Origin: Marisa cornuarietis
Taxonomy: Eukaryota; Mollusca; Gastropoda; Architaenioglossa; Ampullariidae
Assembly (NCBI GenBank): GCA_004794655.1
Contig: SMMW01000019.1
Span: forward strand, 3,673,501-3,737,500
Direction: 5' to 3'
DNA length: 64,000 bases
The first letter of the stretch is position 1, and each line of letters begins with the position of its first letter. The notes beneath the pieces were generated by a model. It did not search any database. It saw only the letters and a program-made list of their open reading frames with translations, and was not told the origin of the DNA. Shown piece after piece: positions 34,265 through 60,388 of this stretch. Position numbers and translations under genes: made by a program.

Positions 34265-37200
34265 CTGGTGACAAAGAAGTTAGTGTAGTGGATATAAGTT
34301 TTCTTGTATGGGGGAGAGAACTTACGTAGAGGAATTCCACTCTTTTGAAGTAAACATGAAACAGTTTAATTAAGCAAACATGATAGATGACTGAAAATAT
34401 GGAAATTCCTGTTATAATTCATCCGTTAATTGGAAAGACGAGGTTCAAATCGATATTCATAATAAATTTTCTTTTTTTAAATATTTGATTAAAGATGAAG
34501 TTTTGATACAGGGCTTAATATGGAAAAATCTCTATCATAAAAAGTTTTGGCAAATTTCAGTGCCATTTAAAAACATTTCTAAGTAAACATGCAAAGCGAA
34601 GGCATTAAACAGCTGTTTGATGACCTCCCTTATGACAAACTGTGACATCCACGAGGGACGTGTGTATGCATAGACGGTTTTGTTAAAATGTTTAAATGCC
34701 TTATATGTTTATATCAGAATGCTGAGGTCACCTGTAATGATCTGGATCACAGTGGTGGCATACTCGGGTGAGTTGGCCTCTCGCTTCTTGCGGTACGAGG
34801 TGGAGGTCCAGTAATCGTAAGTGGTGGTGTCCCCGTAACTAGTGGTGGTCAGACGCGCCATTCTCCTGGTATTGCATCGCTGTGACCAGAACGAAAAAAG
34901 GTAATGAAAACACCTCCGTCTTCTGGAAACGCAGAGTCGAGAATAAACCAAAACAATTGTACTAAGCACTTATAAGTCTTTGCTAGCATATCGCGGTGAT
35001 AAACCAAGGCTGAGGAAAGGTCCATATACTTCATGGTTGTTTAGCTAAGCTTTTTCATTAACTAACTTATTAACTCCGCTAAGTTACTGTACGCTGCTTG
35101 ACTAACTTACATCAGTGCAAAGTGCCTCCTCCTTAGTGAAGCAGAACTGGAAGGAGCAGGCGATCTGCAGACTGTTCTGACCGGCGAAGGCGAACAACTG
35201 GAAGGGATCGGATCTGACCGTGCCATTATGTCCTCTTAGTTCAGATATAACAGTGGACCCGCCTGCTGGACAGCTAAAAATGAAAAAAACAACAACAACA
35301 AATTAGGAGTATGTTTAGTTGGAAATATGTTTACTACGTAATTTTGAGTCTGCTGATAAACATCTGTGCTGCTTAATGCTTATCTGGGATAATTTAAGAT
35401 TTTAAAGCAGTATTGCACTTAACTATTCTAGCCTCGTCTTCATTGGCAATTTACCTGTGGAAAGCATATTTTCGTTAAGGAAACAAGGGGGAAAAGATAA
35501 CCTTACAGACAAACTTCTGGTTTACGAGCCAATGAGTAGTTGAATTTACGTCCGTTTGCTTTTTAGGATGCCTACTCAGATCACTTAAATATATCTACAG
35601 GCAGGTAGGAAAGTCACATAATTAAAGGTTCAAAGTTGGCGACAAAATCTGTGTCCTCTTTGGGTTCCACAGCGGTAAAAGAGTGAGCTAAACTTTGAGG
35701 GTTGTTTCCTATTCATTTTAATATGTTGGCTGGCAATTTACGAGAATTGCTCCTGTCGTCTTCTGGCTTGTATCTTCTTCTGAACCGTTACATGTATTGC
35801 TCTGTAGAATATCCTTATCTTTCTCTTCTAGTGTTAGAAGCAATATACCATGTTCACCTTGAGGAAGAAAAGCACAAAAAGCAGCAACAAATTTAGTCTC
35901 TCTCTTATCCAAAAGTGTAACCTATGTTACAGTATGGTGCGTAACTGGGGATGAGATAATGCAGTTCAACATTGCGAAGAACTTCACCTTTTTGCTTAAA
36001 GCATATTTTTGGTTCTATGTATCCAGTTGATGGCGGATTACAAACACTCAGTAATAGTAAACTCAGCGGTCAGATGTATTTCTTACTGGTTGAAAAAAAT
36101 GAACGATGAGAAGTTGACTAATAAAGTTTAGAGAAATTTTTTTTTCTTATTTAAAGATAAATAGTAAAATAAATTCCGTATCTAATGTTCGAACGAATAT
36201 TTTTTTTACTTTTGATTTGTGTGAATAATGTGTCCAAAATATGTCTATTTTATACGTAAATTTAGAGAACGATAAATTTTTTGTGTAGACGGCAGAAATG
36301 GATAGATCCTATAAATAGTAGCGAGAGTTCTTCTGTTTACTCCAAGTATCTTAGGGACTGTTAAATATTTGTGAATGAATTAAGAATTTAGATTATTATA
36401 ATTGTATAAAAAGAGAATTAATCAGTTATCGTCTCTCACCCATCAGAGTCAGTCAAAACAAGCTGGTAGAGGCCATCTCCAGAACTGGCGATACAGTCGT
36501 ACGGAGACACTCCCTGGGCCCTGAGACCTGCAAAGACAATACAATGTTTGTCACCATTATGATGATGATTATTCGTTCTTTTCACCGGCATTGGTTGACC
36601 TGTTCTGGTCACCAGGTGAATGGTCGTCAAGGGGATCAATAGGCTCAGCGGCTTCCCACAGAAACCCTTCTTTAGTGGCGGAAAGAAAATTATTTATGGT
36701 GCGGTCAGTCAACGACGACGACGACGACCGCGATGATGATGATGATTCATATCATTACACTTTTCTCTGTAGGTATCCGTGATAAAGCACCTTATTATTG
36801 AGGTTATAGTAATGGTCTGTAAAGCATAAGCTCTTAGGTTAGATTCCTCCTCCCACAAAGCATCTTTCACTCAATCACTGGCCTCCCGTTATTACTATTA
36901 AACTTTATAGTTATATGACATAATCAACTCTCTGGGTCTCTAATATCTCCTCCTGACACCTGGTTACCTGGGGACATGGTGAGTGTCATTCGCATTTGCA
37001 CGTTGGCGCCAATCTTTGCCCTCGTGAGAGGTTGTCCCGTGTAGGAGTCGGTCACCACCAGGGTCACGAACTCGCGAGAATTCAAGGGTTTCTCCACTGA
37101 AGGCAGGCCATTGTTTGGTTGATCACTTTCTCTGTTGAAGAAAAGTACACGCATATAGTAGTATGGAAATTGCTATGAGGCCTTAGGATGCGTTAGCGAT

Positions 37201-37468
37201 GTTTTTCATGTTTATAATGAGTATAATGAGAGGTAGGCAGAGAGAGAGAATGAAAGGTGAAACTTGACTGAGTGTGGGTGTAATATACATACACGGCAAC
37301 ACCCTGTGATTGTGTCTCAACCATGCTGTCCGCTTTATCGAAATCACACGACAGCTCAACTCTGCGGTCAAGGGGAAGTAATACGCCTTTTTTTTCTTGC
37401 AGGGTCAACAGCCATTTGTAGGCGTTGTCTCCTGTCTAGACAGACAAATTTCACTTAATACACAGGGA

Positions 37469-37499
<31 letters not shown>

Positions 37500-39360
37500 A
37501 ACAATCAAACACACACACACACACTCGCAAACATTTATATTTATATCGTGAGAAAGAGTGATATACACAGACCACACGAATGCACACACAACTTACAGCC
37601 CCAAACCATCGAAATACGAAAAAGCACAAAGGCGATCATTCATTGGCACGTTTTTATGTTCCCTTCCAAGCAGATGTATAATAACTTATTCCGCTTTGAA
37701 ATTTGTACGAGAGATTATCGCACGCACCTTATTGCCACCACAGCTGAAGCCCACTTGCCACTCGTTGTCTCGGGTGACGGGGATCTTGACGGAGTAGACA
37801 CCGGTGTTGTCGTACCACATCTCGGAGCCGTTGCACCAGGGCTGGGGGTGGCCGGCCTCGTCTGTCAGCTGCACCGTCTCGTACTTGCGTCCGAAGGGGT
37901 TAATCCTGACCAGCGCGTAGCGACCCTCCGCACTGTTGTTAACGCAGTAGTAAATGACAGCTGCCCTCTTGGTGCCTGAATGTCAGACGGGATTTCTAAG
38001 CGTACATTGACGGTGAAAGAATGGATTCGGGGATAAAATGGGGTGAAACCATTTATAGGAAGGAAACAAAGTCAGCGAGAAAACAGCACTTGGGCAGACT
38101 GGGAGAAATTACAGACTTTATATCACATGAATCCGCACTTGTATATCTTCGCTGATCTTCTCAACGTTTAAGACGGATGAACTTGTTTAGATGGAAACAG
38201 TTCAGAAAAAGAGACTTAACTCATGTGTGTAGCAGTAAGGACTCACGTGTGTAGCAGTAGGGACCTGTCCAACCAGCCTCGCAGCCATATTTGCACGGTT
38301 GTCCCCCTTGACAAGGTTCTCCGTAGCAATGGCAGCCCTGGTCGCAGTTATCTCCCACAAAGCCATCCACACACACTGTATAAGCACAGATCATTAAGGA
38401 AAAATTATATCCCGCGGCTTTGTTGCGCATTTTGTGCATACTCGACAAAATTGCACAATATGTTCATCTTACTACACTTGAAAATTCTGTCACAACTTTG
38501 AAAATTAACCCCTGAACAAACATCCATTCCTGCCGTCCACACAACATCACAAACACAGGCTCGATGTCTGCGCGACTTCTTAATTAACATATGTTTGCAG
38601 ATATCTCACAAATTCTACTGGTTATAGCGTTTACTAGTTTGTCAATCCATTTCTGATTTCCATAAATCCTCTCTCTCTCTCTGTCTCTCTCTTGCTTCCT
38701 CTGTCAATTTTTCTTTGTCTCTTTCTCTCTCAGGAGCCTGAAGCTAGATACATCTGCACTCACTAGGTTCTCACATGCAAAACTGTATGTATATTAACAT
38801 TGTGTGTATAGAGTGTATTCGAAAGATATCAAACCCAGTACTGCCAACATAAACATGAAACAACCTGAAGTCCCAAGAAGACGATATAAGAGTTGTTGTG
38901 CTTTCGAAAATGGGAGCCATCATATAAAACATCTAGTCTCGTATTAGAATAAAATATAAGTTGTTTATCAATGATTCCTGTATACTAAATAAAAATATAC
39001 TTGTAAGACACAAAGCCCACCTCTTGAAAAGGATTTTTCATGTGATAGCAAGACTATAACGTCAGTTATTCAAAGTTGTAGTTGTTGTAGAAATAGTGAT
39101 TTTTAAATAACATCCTTGTATAGAGAGCGATTTTATCTTTACCTCTGTCTCTCTCGCAGATGTACGGTCTGTTCTCATAGCAAGCTGTTGACAACCACTT
39201 CCTGTATGGATAAGTCATGAAGATACAGAACAATCCACAGCATCGATCGTACATATTGCCGAAGGCGTAATCGCTGTTGACGTACTGTAAACAATGCAGC
39301 AACAGTCAGTTCTTAACATGGTACGGTGTAACAATTGACACTGACTGACTGACTGACTGA

Positions 39361-39410
<50 letters not shown>

Positions 39411-39573
39411 CAATCAATCAATCGATTACTTACGTTGAGTGTGTATGGATCCATTCCTTGCCAGTAAAATTGGTAATAATCATTAAATCTTCTGAGACCT
39501 ATCCATGGCTCCCCAGCGTATCGAAATGGTATGAAATCTGCGTAAATAATAATAATAATTAGAAGAAGAAGAA

Positions 39574-39633
<60 letters not shown>

Positions 39634-39783
39634 GGAGGTATAGCGATGCTCCCCATCCAAAGTTACCTATTTACACGCTTACAAACTGAGAGGATGTCTT
39701 GTGCTTACAAGTATTACAAGTTTACGCTTTTTCCTGTTCAACTGTTCCTAAAACTCGTCTACGTATATGGACGTCTCTCTCTT

Positions 39784-39845
<62 letters not shown>

Positions 39846-40297
39846 ACACACAGCCGCACGCAAATCCAAACCTGTACTAAGATTCAATGAGTATGTGAAT
39901 GACACCGCCATTAAACCAGCAACAACAACAACAAGAAAGAACGAATCAAACAAGCCTCAAACAAATGCGGAAAGACAAATGCGAAAAATAAGCCTAAATG
40001 CATTAAATACTGTTGCTGCCTTTATTGCACAACAGCTGATGACTACTCACTCTCGACAGCTTTCTGGCGTTTTTCTGACCCAATAGTCAGCAGTCGCCCG
40101 CCCATGTTTCCACAAGACTGAGTCGCACTGTCAAACGTCTCCAAAATGTCCACCAGATGGAGACACATGGGTCCGTCAGAGTCAGGGAGGAGGGTCCAGC
40201 TGGTGTTGGGACAGGTGTATCGGGGCGACACCACATCATCGCACACGTAAATTCCACTGGCTGGTAGAGAAAGAACTCAACAGATCTCTATATACAC

Positions 40298-40360
<63 letters not shown>

Positions 40361-40965
40361 TTAAACGCGAATTAAAATCTTATTAATTATCATTAATTAA
40401 ATGAAACATTAAATATCATCTTATATTAGGTACACTCTCGTAGCAATATTTTAAAGATCTTGATATAAATATCTACAGGTCCTAATATAAACCTTACTGA
40501 ATATTGAGGGAACAACAAATAATTGTAAAATTCAGAATGTTTACTTTTGATTAAATCATTAAAACTTTATATATTTATATATATATAAATGTTTAATTAA
40601 AGTGATGAACAATCATTTAGGAAATGTTTCTAATTAAACTTCCCGTCATCTCCAACCTGTTCGTTGATTATCTGCGACGAAGGACACGACATGAAATATC
40701 TGTTTCGAGATTCGCAGGGTTTGTGCACAATGAACTGCTGTCCTAATTTAGATTTATTTAATCCCGCCATCTCGTTACTCGATTTCCTACGATGAACGAT
40801 TGACCATAACAATTCTTTCCGCAGACCGCAGGACTTACCCACAATGCCATCGGAGAAATTGACTGCAGTGTGATAACTGGAGTTAGTGTCGAACGTTTGT
40901 GCGTGAGCCGTATCCTGTGTTGTCAGGACGAGCAGAAGTAGGGGCAGCCAGCCCGCGGGAGCCAT
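34149..40965 (-). CDS. Gene C: CTLD-EGF-ZP membrane protein, complete
   Basis: Twelve exons: 40839-40965, 40051-40260, 39434-39537, 39143-39284, 38247-38375, 37728-37975, 37293-37435, 36968-37131, 36440-36527, 35111-35273, 34732-34879, 34149-34264. They total 1782 bp and encode 593 residues, the same as gene B although individual CTLD exons differ in length. Signal peptide, CTLD (to about residue 194), EGF (195-237), ten-cysteine ZP domain, RKKR at 536-539 and a hydrophobic C-terminus without cytoplasmic tail, as for a GPI anchor. The EPN position reads DPY, so the ligand is probably not the same as for gene B. It is the most compact copy, with no LINE. Confidence 0.88.
34732..34879 (-). CDS. 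Gene C exon 11: ZP end and convertase site
   Basis: A 148-bp exon with RCNTRRMARLTTTSYGDTTT and SYRKKRE, parallel to gene B exon 11. Confidence 0.85.
35111..35273 (-). CDS. Gene C exon 10: ZP-C
   Basis: A 163-bp exon; its encoded protein is identical to that of gene B exon 10 as far as I can read it. GTAAGT donor at 35105-35110. Confidence 0.85.
36440..36527 (-). CDS. Gene C exon 9: ZP-C
   Basis: An 88-bp exon encoding AQGVSPYDCIASSGDG and LVLTDSDG. Confidence 0.85.
36968..37131 (-). CDS. Gene C exon 8: ZP linker and start of ZP-C
   Basis: A 164-bp exon encoding LPSVEKPLNSREFVTLVVTD and MRMTLTMSPG. Confidence 0.82.
37293..37435 (-). CDS. Gene C exon 7: ZP-N end
   Basis: A 143-bp exon with LLPLDRRVELSCDFDKADS. 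GTATGT donor chosen for phase, as in gene B. Confidence 0.8.
37471..37526. repeat. (CT)n(CA)n microsatellite
   Basis: Compound dinucleotide tract in gene C intron 6, about 35 bp upstream (on the coding strand) of exon 7; gene B has a similar tract at 17709-17740. Confidence 0.9.
37728..37975 (-). CDS. Gene C exon 6: ZP-N
   Basis: A 248-bp exon with VIYYC, PWC and FSC cysteines. The junction with the EGF exon reads RTKR. Confidence 0.85.
38219..38262 (-). repeat. 22-bp tandem duplication of the EGF exon end and donor
   Basis: Two 22-bp units cover the last coding bases and splice donor of gene C exon 5. The inner unit has an intact GTGAGT (38241-38246). The outer copy reads ATGAGT and so has lost its donor GT. 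Splicing at the inner site keeps the frame. Confidence 0.8.
38247..38375 (-). CDS. Gene C exon 5: EGF-like domain
   Basis: A 129-bp phase 1-1 exon: VCVDGFVGDNCDQGCHC and GWTGPYCYT. Confidence 0.87.
39143..39284 (-). CDS. Gene C exon 4: CTLD C-terminal part
   Basis: A 142-bp exon, three bases longer than in A and B. It encodes YVNSDYAFGNMYDRCCG and NRPYICERDR; the loop and the WND position (WLS) differ strongly from its neighbours. Confidence 0.85.
39340..39424. repeat. (GACT)n(GCAC)n(AATC)n microsatellite
   Basis: Compound tetranucleotide tract ending about 4 bp from the splice donor of gene C exon 3. Confidence 0.9.
39434..39537 (-). CDS. Gene C exon 3: CTLD middle part
   Basis: A 104-bp exon encoding FRYAGEPWIGLRRF and GMDPYTLN, so the EPN position reads DPY. 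Confidence 0.82.
39566..39632. repeat. (GAT)n microsatellite
   Basis: Trinucleotide tract in gene C intron 2, following GAA repeats. Confidence 0.95.
39776..39850. repeat. (CT)n(CA)n(CG)n microsatellite
   Basis: Compound tract in the same intron 2 position as the 4806-4864 tract in gene A, a shared ancestral feature. Confidence 0.9.
40051..40260 (-). CDS. Gene C exon 2: CTLD N-terminal part
   Basis: A 210-bp exon, YVCDDVVSPRYTCPNTSW and CGNMGGRLLTIGSEKRQ; very close to gene A. Confidence 0.86.
40302..40358. repeat. (GT)n microsatellite
   Basis: Near-perfect GT tract in gene C intron 1, about 40 bp from the exon 2 acceptor. Confidence 0.95.
40839..40965 (-). CDS. Gene C exon 1: signal peptide
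   Basis: MAPAGWLPLLLLVLTT, likely cleavage after AHA, then QTFDTNSSYH. GTAAGT donor at 40833-40838, phase 1. Confidence 0.84.
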
Positions 40966-41025
40966 TGCCGTCTGCTCACCTCTTTGCTCCCGTCCCTCAA
41001 GTTGAAACGCTTCGCCTACAGACTG

Positions 41026-41059
41026 GTCACGTGATCAAGTGAACGCCTCAACAACCAAT
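41026..41059 (-). promoter_or_regulatory. Gene C promoter elements (no TATA)
   Basis: GTCACGTGAT E-box (41026-41035) and inverted CCAAT (41055-41059) match the A and B modules. The spacing between them is 19 rather than 8 bp, and the TATA box position reads CTGTAGGCG. Confidence 0.5.
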
Positions 41060-42035
41060 AGGAAAAGACTTTCTGCTACTGACTTCATTCCGATGATTAT
41101 CTCTGACGCCAAACCCTCTACAAACCTGTTTCTGACTTTTCGCTCTTTGTATGGAAGTGGAAACAGTCTCCTTGGTATTTACACCAAGAAGATACTGAGC
41201 TCTAAAGGCTACAGGCTCAAAACTCCTATGCCTTTTGCGGCCTTTTTAGTAGCAGTGACAAGCTTTGTGAGATGCAATTTTTGCAGGTAAGTGTACAGTT
41301 CCAGGTAAATAGAATAAAGCCTGATATCACAGATATTTTTGCAACTCTCACATGAATGAGTTATTAGCAGTTGGTCGCCTACACAACTGGTCCGTGTAGT
41401 TATTAACACATTCTTTCATCCACAATGAGTCAAACATGAAAGCTCAAAGCTGTTCACAACAGAATCACACAGATATCATACGTTTGTTATCATAAGATAT
41501 CGTACAGCTGTCATGAGTTTATTTGTCACTACAGAACATATAGCTATAATTATTTTGTTATAGAAATTGCGCAAAGTACAGGGACTGACTTAAATTATAG
41601 CTTCTGGTACCACTGAAGAACGATGCGAAGGCCAGAGCTCTGGGGTATAATTGAAGGAGATGATGCACAATCACCAGCCCACTTTTATCGTGGGAAATGA
41701 GGTTGGGACTTTATTCGAAAACACAGATGAAAACTGTCATGTTCAAAGGGCTGTATATTGTAAACAGAAAAGAATTTTTATTTTTTTTCCTTTTTGTGAT
41801 AAGTATCTTGTATGAGCTCGTTCGACAATAATTGTCCACAAGTTAGTTTTCCGCCCAATATAAAAATTGCCAATGCCGTATGGAGCTTTGTACAGGATGC
41901 TTCCTTGAAACTGGAATTTGAATCAGACTCATGTTAGTTAAAACTGGATGTTTCAAGACTCAAGTTTTATGATGAGCAGCAATCGTTCTAAATGTATGTT
42001 TTTGTGGCCTAAAGTGGAAGCAAGTATATCACATG

Positions 42036-42038
<3 letters not shown>

Positions 42039-42107
<69 letters not shown>
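42039..42107. repeat. (CA)n microsatellite
   Basis: Perfect CA tract of about 34 units. Confidence 0.95.
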
Positions 42108-42112
<5 letters not shown>

Positions 42113-43174
42113 CATCTCAACATCCTAAGAGCGTCTAACAAAAGAAAGACATGTAGGAAAGGCCACACTTTTACATTTTTATAATGTATTCATGCTTGAA
42201 GAAATCGGAAAGCACTTTGCAAAGTAGGAGCAAGTGACTCATTTCCCAATCCCTCTACACCCTCCAGTTCTCCACAGCGTGTACCTTTATCCTCCACACC
42301 AAGTCTCCCCTTTGGAGAACAGACAGATTTGCTTTGTTTCAACGACGGGAATGTTCCAGGGACTGAATCCTTACCCACATGTGTTAAAATGATAATTAAA
42401 AATAACGACTAGTAAGACAATATTTCTGACTGTTTTTTGTTTGAATGTGAATTGTTAGTGAGTGGGTGCTTGTGTGTGTGCGTGCGTGCGTGCGTGCGTT
42501 CGTGTCTTTATGAATATGTGATACTTGCCTGTGCACACAATCTAGTGTGCGTGAAAGTGCATTGAGTTGTGTTTTAACGTGCAAGCATGTGCGTGTTTGC
42601 GGTCTCCCATAGTCGTGCGCACGTGTTACTGCGCGAGCATATAGTGAATTTCTCGTCGTGTCTGTACTCAACAACAATTGTGACCCCCATTCCCTACATT
42701 TGCCGTTTTGTTTAGAATTTGACGATCCGTTACTATCGTCTCCTATTTCAACCTACATATTTCTTGAACTGCCCTACAGCCTTGAATAATGTCCAGACAC
42801 ACTGGCAAGTAGGCAAAATGACTCGTTTCACGAGTCCATCAGTCTTGTGCATCTCCGACTGTGAAGCGAAAGTAAGCTAAGAGCTAAAAACCAATCATGT
42901 TCCACCCCGAACACGCTTTATGTGCTTTTTGTGTGCTGTATAATAAGACTTTGTGGACTCGAAACACACGCACCCTTGACACGGTTGGTGACGGAGGGTC
43001 GGAGTGTCGCAATTTCTAAAGACGTGGGAACTTCCAAGGAATGAAAACTGATTTTTGTAAATTAATTAGTTTGTATGAAGGGAACATGCGAATAATCTAC
43101 GTGTGTGGATCTTTAGGTCCACATACCTTTTTGCGGGCGTGTTTGAGTGTCTGTCTTTTAGTCTACGTAGTATG

Positions 43175-43177
<3 letters not shown>

Positions 43178-43216
<39 letters not shown>
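43178..43216. repeat. (GT)n microsatellite
   Basis: GT tract in the C-D spacer. Confidence 0.95.
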
Positions 43217-43217
<1 letters not shown>

Positions 43218-44210
43218 AAATACTTCTATATGTGTGTGTGTCCATGTATGTGCTTGTACTCATATTTAAATGGCAAAGGCTGCGCTGCCTAGTTTTCTAC
43301 TCCTGTATATACACATTTCTATGTATACATGTGTACTTGGATGCTGTTAAGGTCCACTAAATTCTACCCTCAAAGCTGGATAAAACAACTTTTAAGCTAC
43401 AGAAATGAAGGTAAAACTGCAGTAATTAAAAAAAAGAAGTGAGTGCTTTTCTGTCACACAGATAACAAGTGGTTACTAGCAAAGTAACTAAGGTACATGC
43501 GCATACACTTTGGTTCCAGCGAACTATCATGGCGCCTTACGACACACTTGGCAACACTCGTTTTATTCCCAGGCCGAATGTATCAAGTCATAGAGAACAC
43601 TCTATTTTTTCACTGACAGAGTAATAACTGCATCAACTGTCCGTGACAAAGGACACCGGAACAAAATAAGAAGAAACCCAATGACCCCTTCACTTCTTAT
43701 CCTGGAAAACTATCCGGCTCAAACAGGTTTTGACGGCACTCCATGGATGTCACGCATCATTGAGTTTGAATCACGGGCATAGCAAAACGAAGACCAGAAG
43801 ACGTCTGGCAAGGCGTTCATAAGGAATACATTTCCCCCCCACCCCATACAATACCTCTTTTCATAACAGTTGATCAGCTAATTCCCGTCAGGTGAGTGTA
43901 TAGACATTCAGGTACGTACTTGTGGGTGCAGGCTTGTGTGCAACTTCTGAGTTTCTACAGAGATTAAAATTATTCACAAAATCTTGCTGTGCGCTTAGCA
44001 AGGACGGCCAATTCAGCTAAAGTGAGCATTATCACCAGCTGCATACAGTAACAGCCGTGATGCCACTGCATCTATCACATCGAACCTTTTCAGAACAGCG
44101 ACTTTACTGCGACCCTGTCCTGACCAAGAGCATGTCTAACGTGTCTGTATCTACTTATGAGAGGGTATTTCTGTTGTAGAAGTGAGCGTGTCTGTCATAT
44201 CTGATGGGTG

Positions 44211-44212
<2 letters not shown>

Positions 44213-44265
<53 letters not shown>

Positions 44266-44324
44266 GTCGTCGTCCTCCTCCTCCTCCTTCTCCTCCTCCT
44301 CCTCCTCATCATCATCATCATCAT
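44213..44324. repeat. (ATC)n(CTC)n(ATC)n microsatellite
   Basis: Compound trinucleotide tract about 190 bp beyond the stop codon of gene D. Confidence 0.95.
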
Positions 44325-44514
44325 TACGTCACAATTAATTGAAATAAAGAAAGAAAATCAGTAGAAAGAAATCTCGATTTATACAGAAATTCAAGAACAT
44401 GCAGCAATAAATTCGTTGCGCTGGTCCTTGACGATTGCTGTTGGCAGCTTTGGAGCCGTACAGACACAATGTGAACGACGGCTATTTCAGTGCTGCGATC
44501 CGCCGGTCAAAGGG

Positions 44515-58246
<13,732 letters not shown>

Positions 58247-59056
58247 TTTCCTTGAATCAAGTCCAAACAACATGTGCCCTAACATGACTCTTCAGACTGC
58301 ACCTCTGCGTTCAAAATGTGAACTGATTCAGCAGTAAACTTGTAGAATTTTACCCTCGTTTGGTCCAACACTTCTTCTCACGGTATGATAAGCCGCTACA
58401 AACGCTCGCACCTGAGCTCTGACCTGATAAGATGTCACTCCATCTACTCATTCGCTACCCTTGATACGTGCAGACGATAGCAGTAGCAGCAACAAAAACG
58501 ATAATAATAAAATAATTGGCTTTGTACACACACTTTCTCCGTGTGGAGGCGAACCCACTGCACTTTGAAAGATTACAAAGGAACCGACAGTTACCCGCAC
58601 AGCAAACAATCACAAATACCAGCAAACAGTTGACACATCAGCAAACATGAACAATGTATATGGGAGAAAATGAGTAATAGAGCAGTGTCAACTTTATCCA
58701 TAAACAGCATTTTGCAAGTTGTCCGGTGTGCTATTATGTAGTATACATGCAGTGTATAGCATATAGTAAGTAGAGCATCTAAATGGACAAATGATGACCG
58801 CGCAGACACGTTTACAGGCAGATGGCCACACATTTGTTTAAGTAGTTAATTTTCAAGGTTTATGGCACCTTGTAAAAAGAAAGTAAGCAGGTCACCTAGT
58901 ATGCTGTACATATACATCAGCTTTTATATCTCTACATTTATCTTGGGCTTGTTAAAAATGTATGAAGATAAATGTAGGAGGTACCTGCATTGTTTTCAAA
59001 AGAGTCAAAACGCCGCGTTATCAACAGTAGATTACAACTCGTGGATGTGCCTTAAT

Positions 59057-59060
<4 letters not shown>

Positions 59061-59115
<55 letters not shown>

Positions 59116-59128
59116 CTCTCTCTCTCTC
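59061..59128. repeat. (CA)n(CT)n microsatellite
   Basis: Compound dinucleotide tract. Confidence 0.95.
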
Positions 59129-59706
59129 GCTCTGAACGTTACCCAGTCAGAACAAAATTGCATCTTATTTGCAAGCCACGCTGGTACACATGAGAGTGGT
59201 GTAAGATATTCATGCCCATGCTTGTACAACATTTATTTTCATACCCAGTCATGTAACAAAAATTACACCTTCCTAGGCTTGTAAACGTGTTTCACCTACA
59301 AACCCTCGTTTTATAATCTGTTTCCAAGAACTTCAACGCTGGGCAAAAAGATGACAGCCGAGAGAGGGCTTTATCTTTCTCGCGACTGTAAAGTGTTCAT
59401 TGTAGCCATCACCATGCTTAACAGAAAACACAGTTATTCCTATAATGATTTCATATTCTTAGATCGACTTTTTGTCTTCTCAGAGTTATTGTGTTTGGTA
59501 TGTGTATGAGTTGGGGGGGGGGAAGAGGGGTGGGTGTGTGTCTATTGGGGTTAGTGATACAAAATCAACGTGTCTTCACAAGGAAGTGTTCTTTGTGTGA
59601 GCCGAAGACAAATGTATGTTCGGGAATTCTGCCTTGTGCAGACAGTCATGATCAATCGATAGATCGACTGGTGATTGATTGACAAATTGATTGACGCACA
59701 CACACA

Positions 59707-59712
59707 TTTATT
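59707..59712 (-). terminator. Polyadenylation signal AATAAA
   Basis: AATAAA on the minus strand about 160 bp past the stop codon of the small membrane-protein exon. Confidence 0.4.
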
Positions 59713-59873
59713 ACTGCCATGACTTCAACACCACAGACTCGGACTAATAATAGAAAGACAACGCTGCACAAAAAACGCCTGTTTTGTATTTTTAATGTTC
59801 AAAAAGGCTTAAGTCTACAGTGGTACCAGAAAAAATTTTCAATAATTTTCAATTAAAAAAAAACTAGAATTTT

Positions 59874-60097
59874 TCACGTGACCAGAAACTTATCACGTGA
59901 CCTCTGCGCCTCGATCTCCCGTTTGATCTCTTCGATCGAACGGCGAAGAGAGCGGAGGAAGGCAACGTAGAGGATGAGGAAGACGGTGAGAAGAATGAGA
60001 AACAAAGAGCAGGTGATGGGATTGAGGTAGAGGAATGGATCCGGGTGGCTCATTGACTGGGATCGCTTTTCTCCGCCATCGCTCGCCATGTCTGCCC
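59874..60097 (-). CDS. Small single-pass membrane protein, last exon
   Basis: After a CTTGTTTGCAG acceptor, a frame with an ATG at 60087-60089 encodes 71 residues: a polar N-terminus (ASDGGEKRSQSMSHPD), a strong hydrophobic helix (ITCSLFLILLTVFLILYVAF) and a basic, possibly coiled-coil C-terminus (SIEEIKREIEAQRS). The stop is at 59874-59876, and an AATAAA follows. An exon at about 61109-61300 might precede it. The family is not recognised; it resembles short integral membrane proteins in layout only. Confidence 0.45.
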
Positions 60098-60355
60098 CTG
60101 CAAACAAGAAGCGCGCAGTTCTCTCTCTGGACTGTGTTTCAGCTTTCTCTTTACATATATGACTCTTGACTACAGAGAGTTACAAATACGGTTTAGTTGC
60201 TATAACATACATTCGCATTAAATACACACATTTAGCAATTTAAAAATTAATTGAAATTTTGTCGAAAACTTAAATGTTCGACCGATAAATTACCTTCTTC
60301 GTTATTCTACTCTTTCTTTCTCTCTCCCCTGTCTTCCTTCCACTTTCTTTTTGCA

Positions 60356-60388
<33 letters not shown>

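Larger units (their letters stand above)
41060..44514. other. Spacer between genes C and D
   Basis: No gene recognised. Contains CA (42039-42107) and GT (43178-43216) tracts and an ATC/GTC/CTC tract (44213-44324). It has blocks resembling the A-B and B-C spacers, e.g. around 42290-42420 and 43866-43940. Confidence 0.55.
58300..59870. other. Region right of gene D
   Basis: No gene recognised; contains a CA/CT microsatellite at 59061-59128. Confidence 0.5.
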
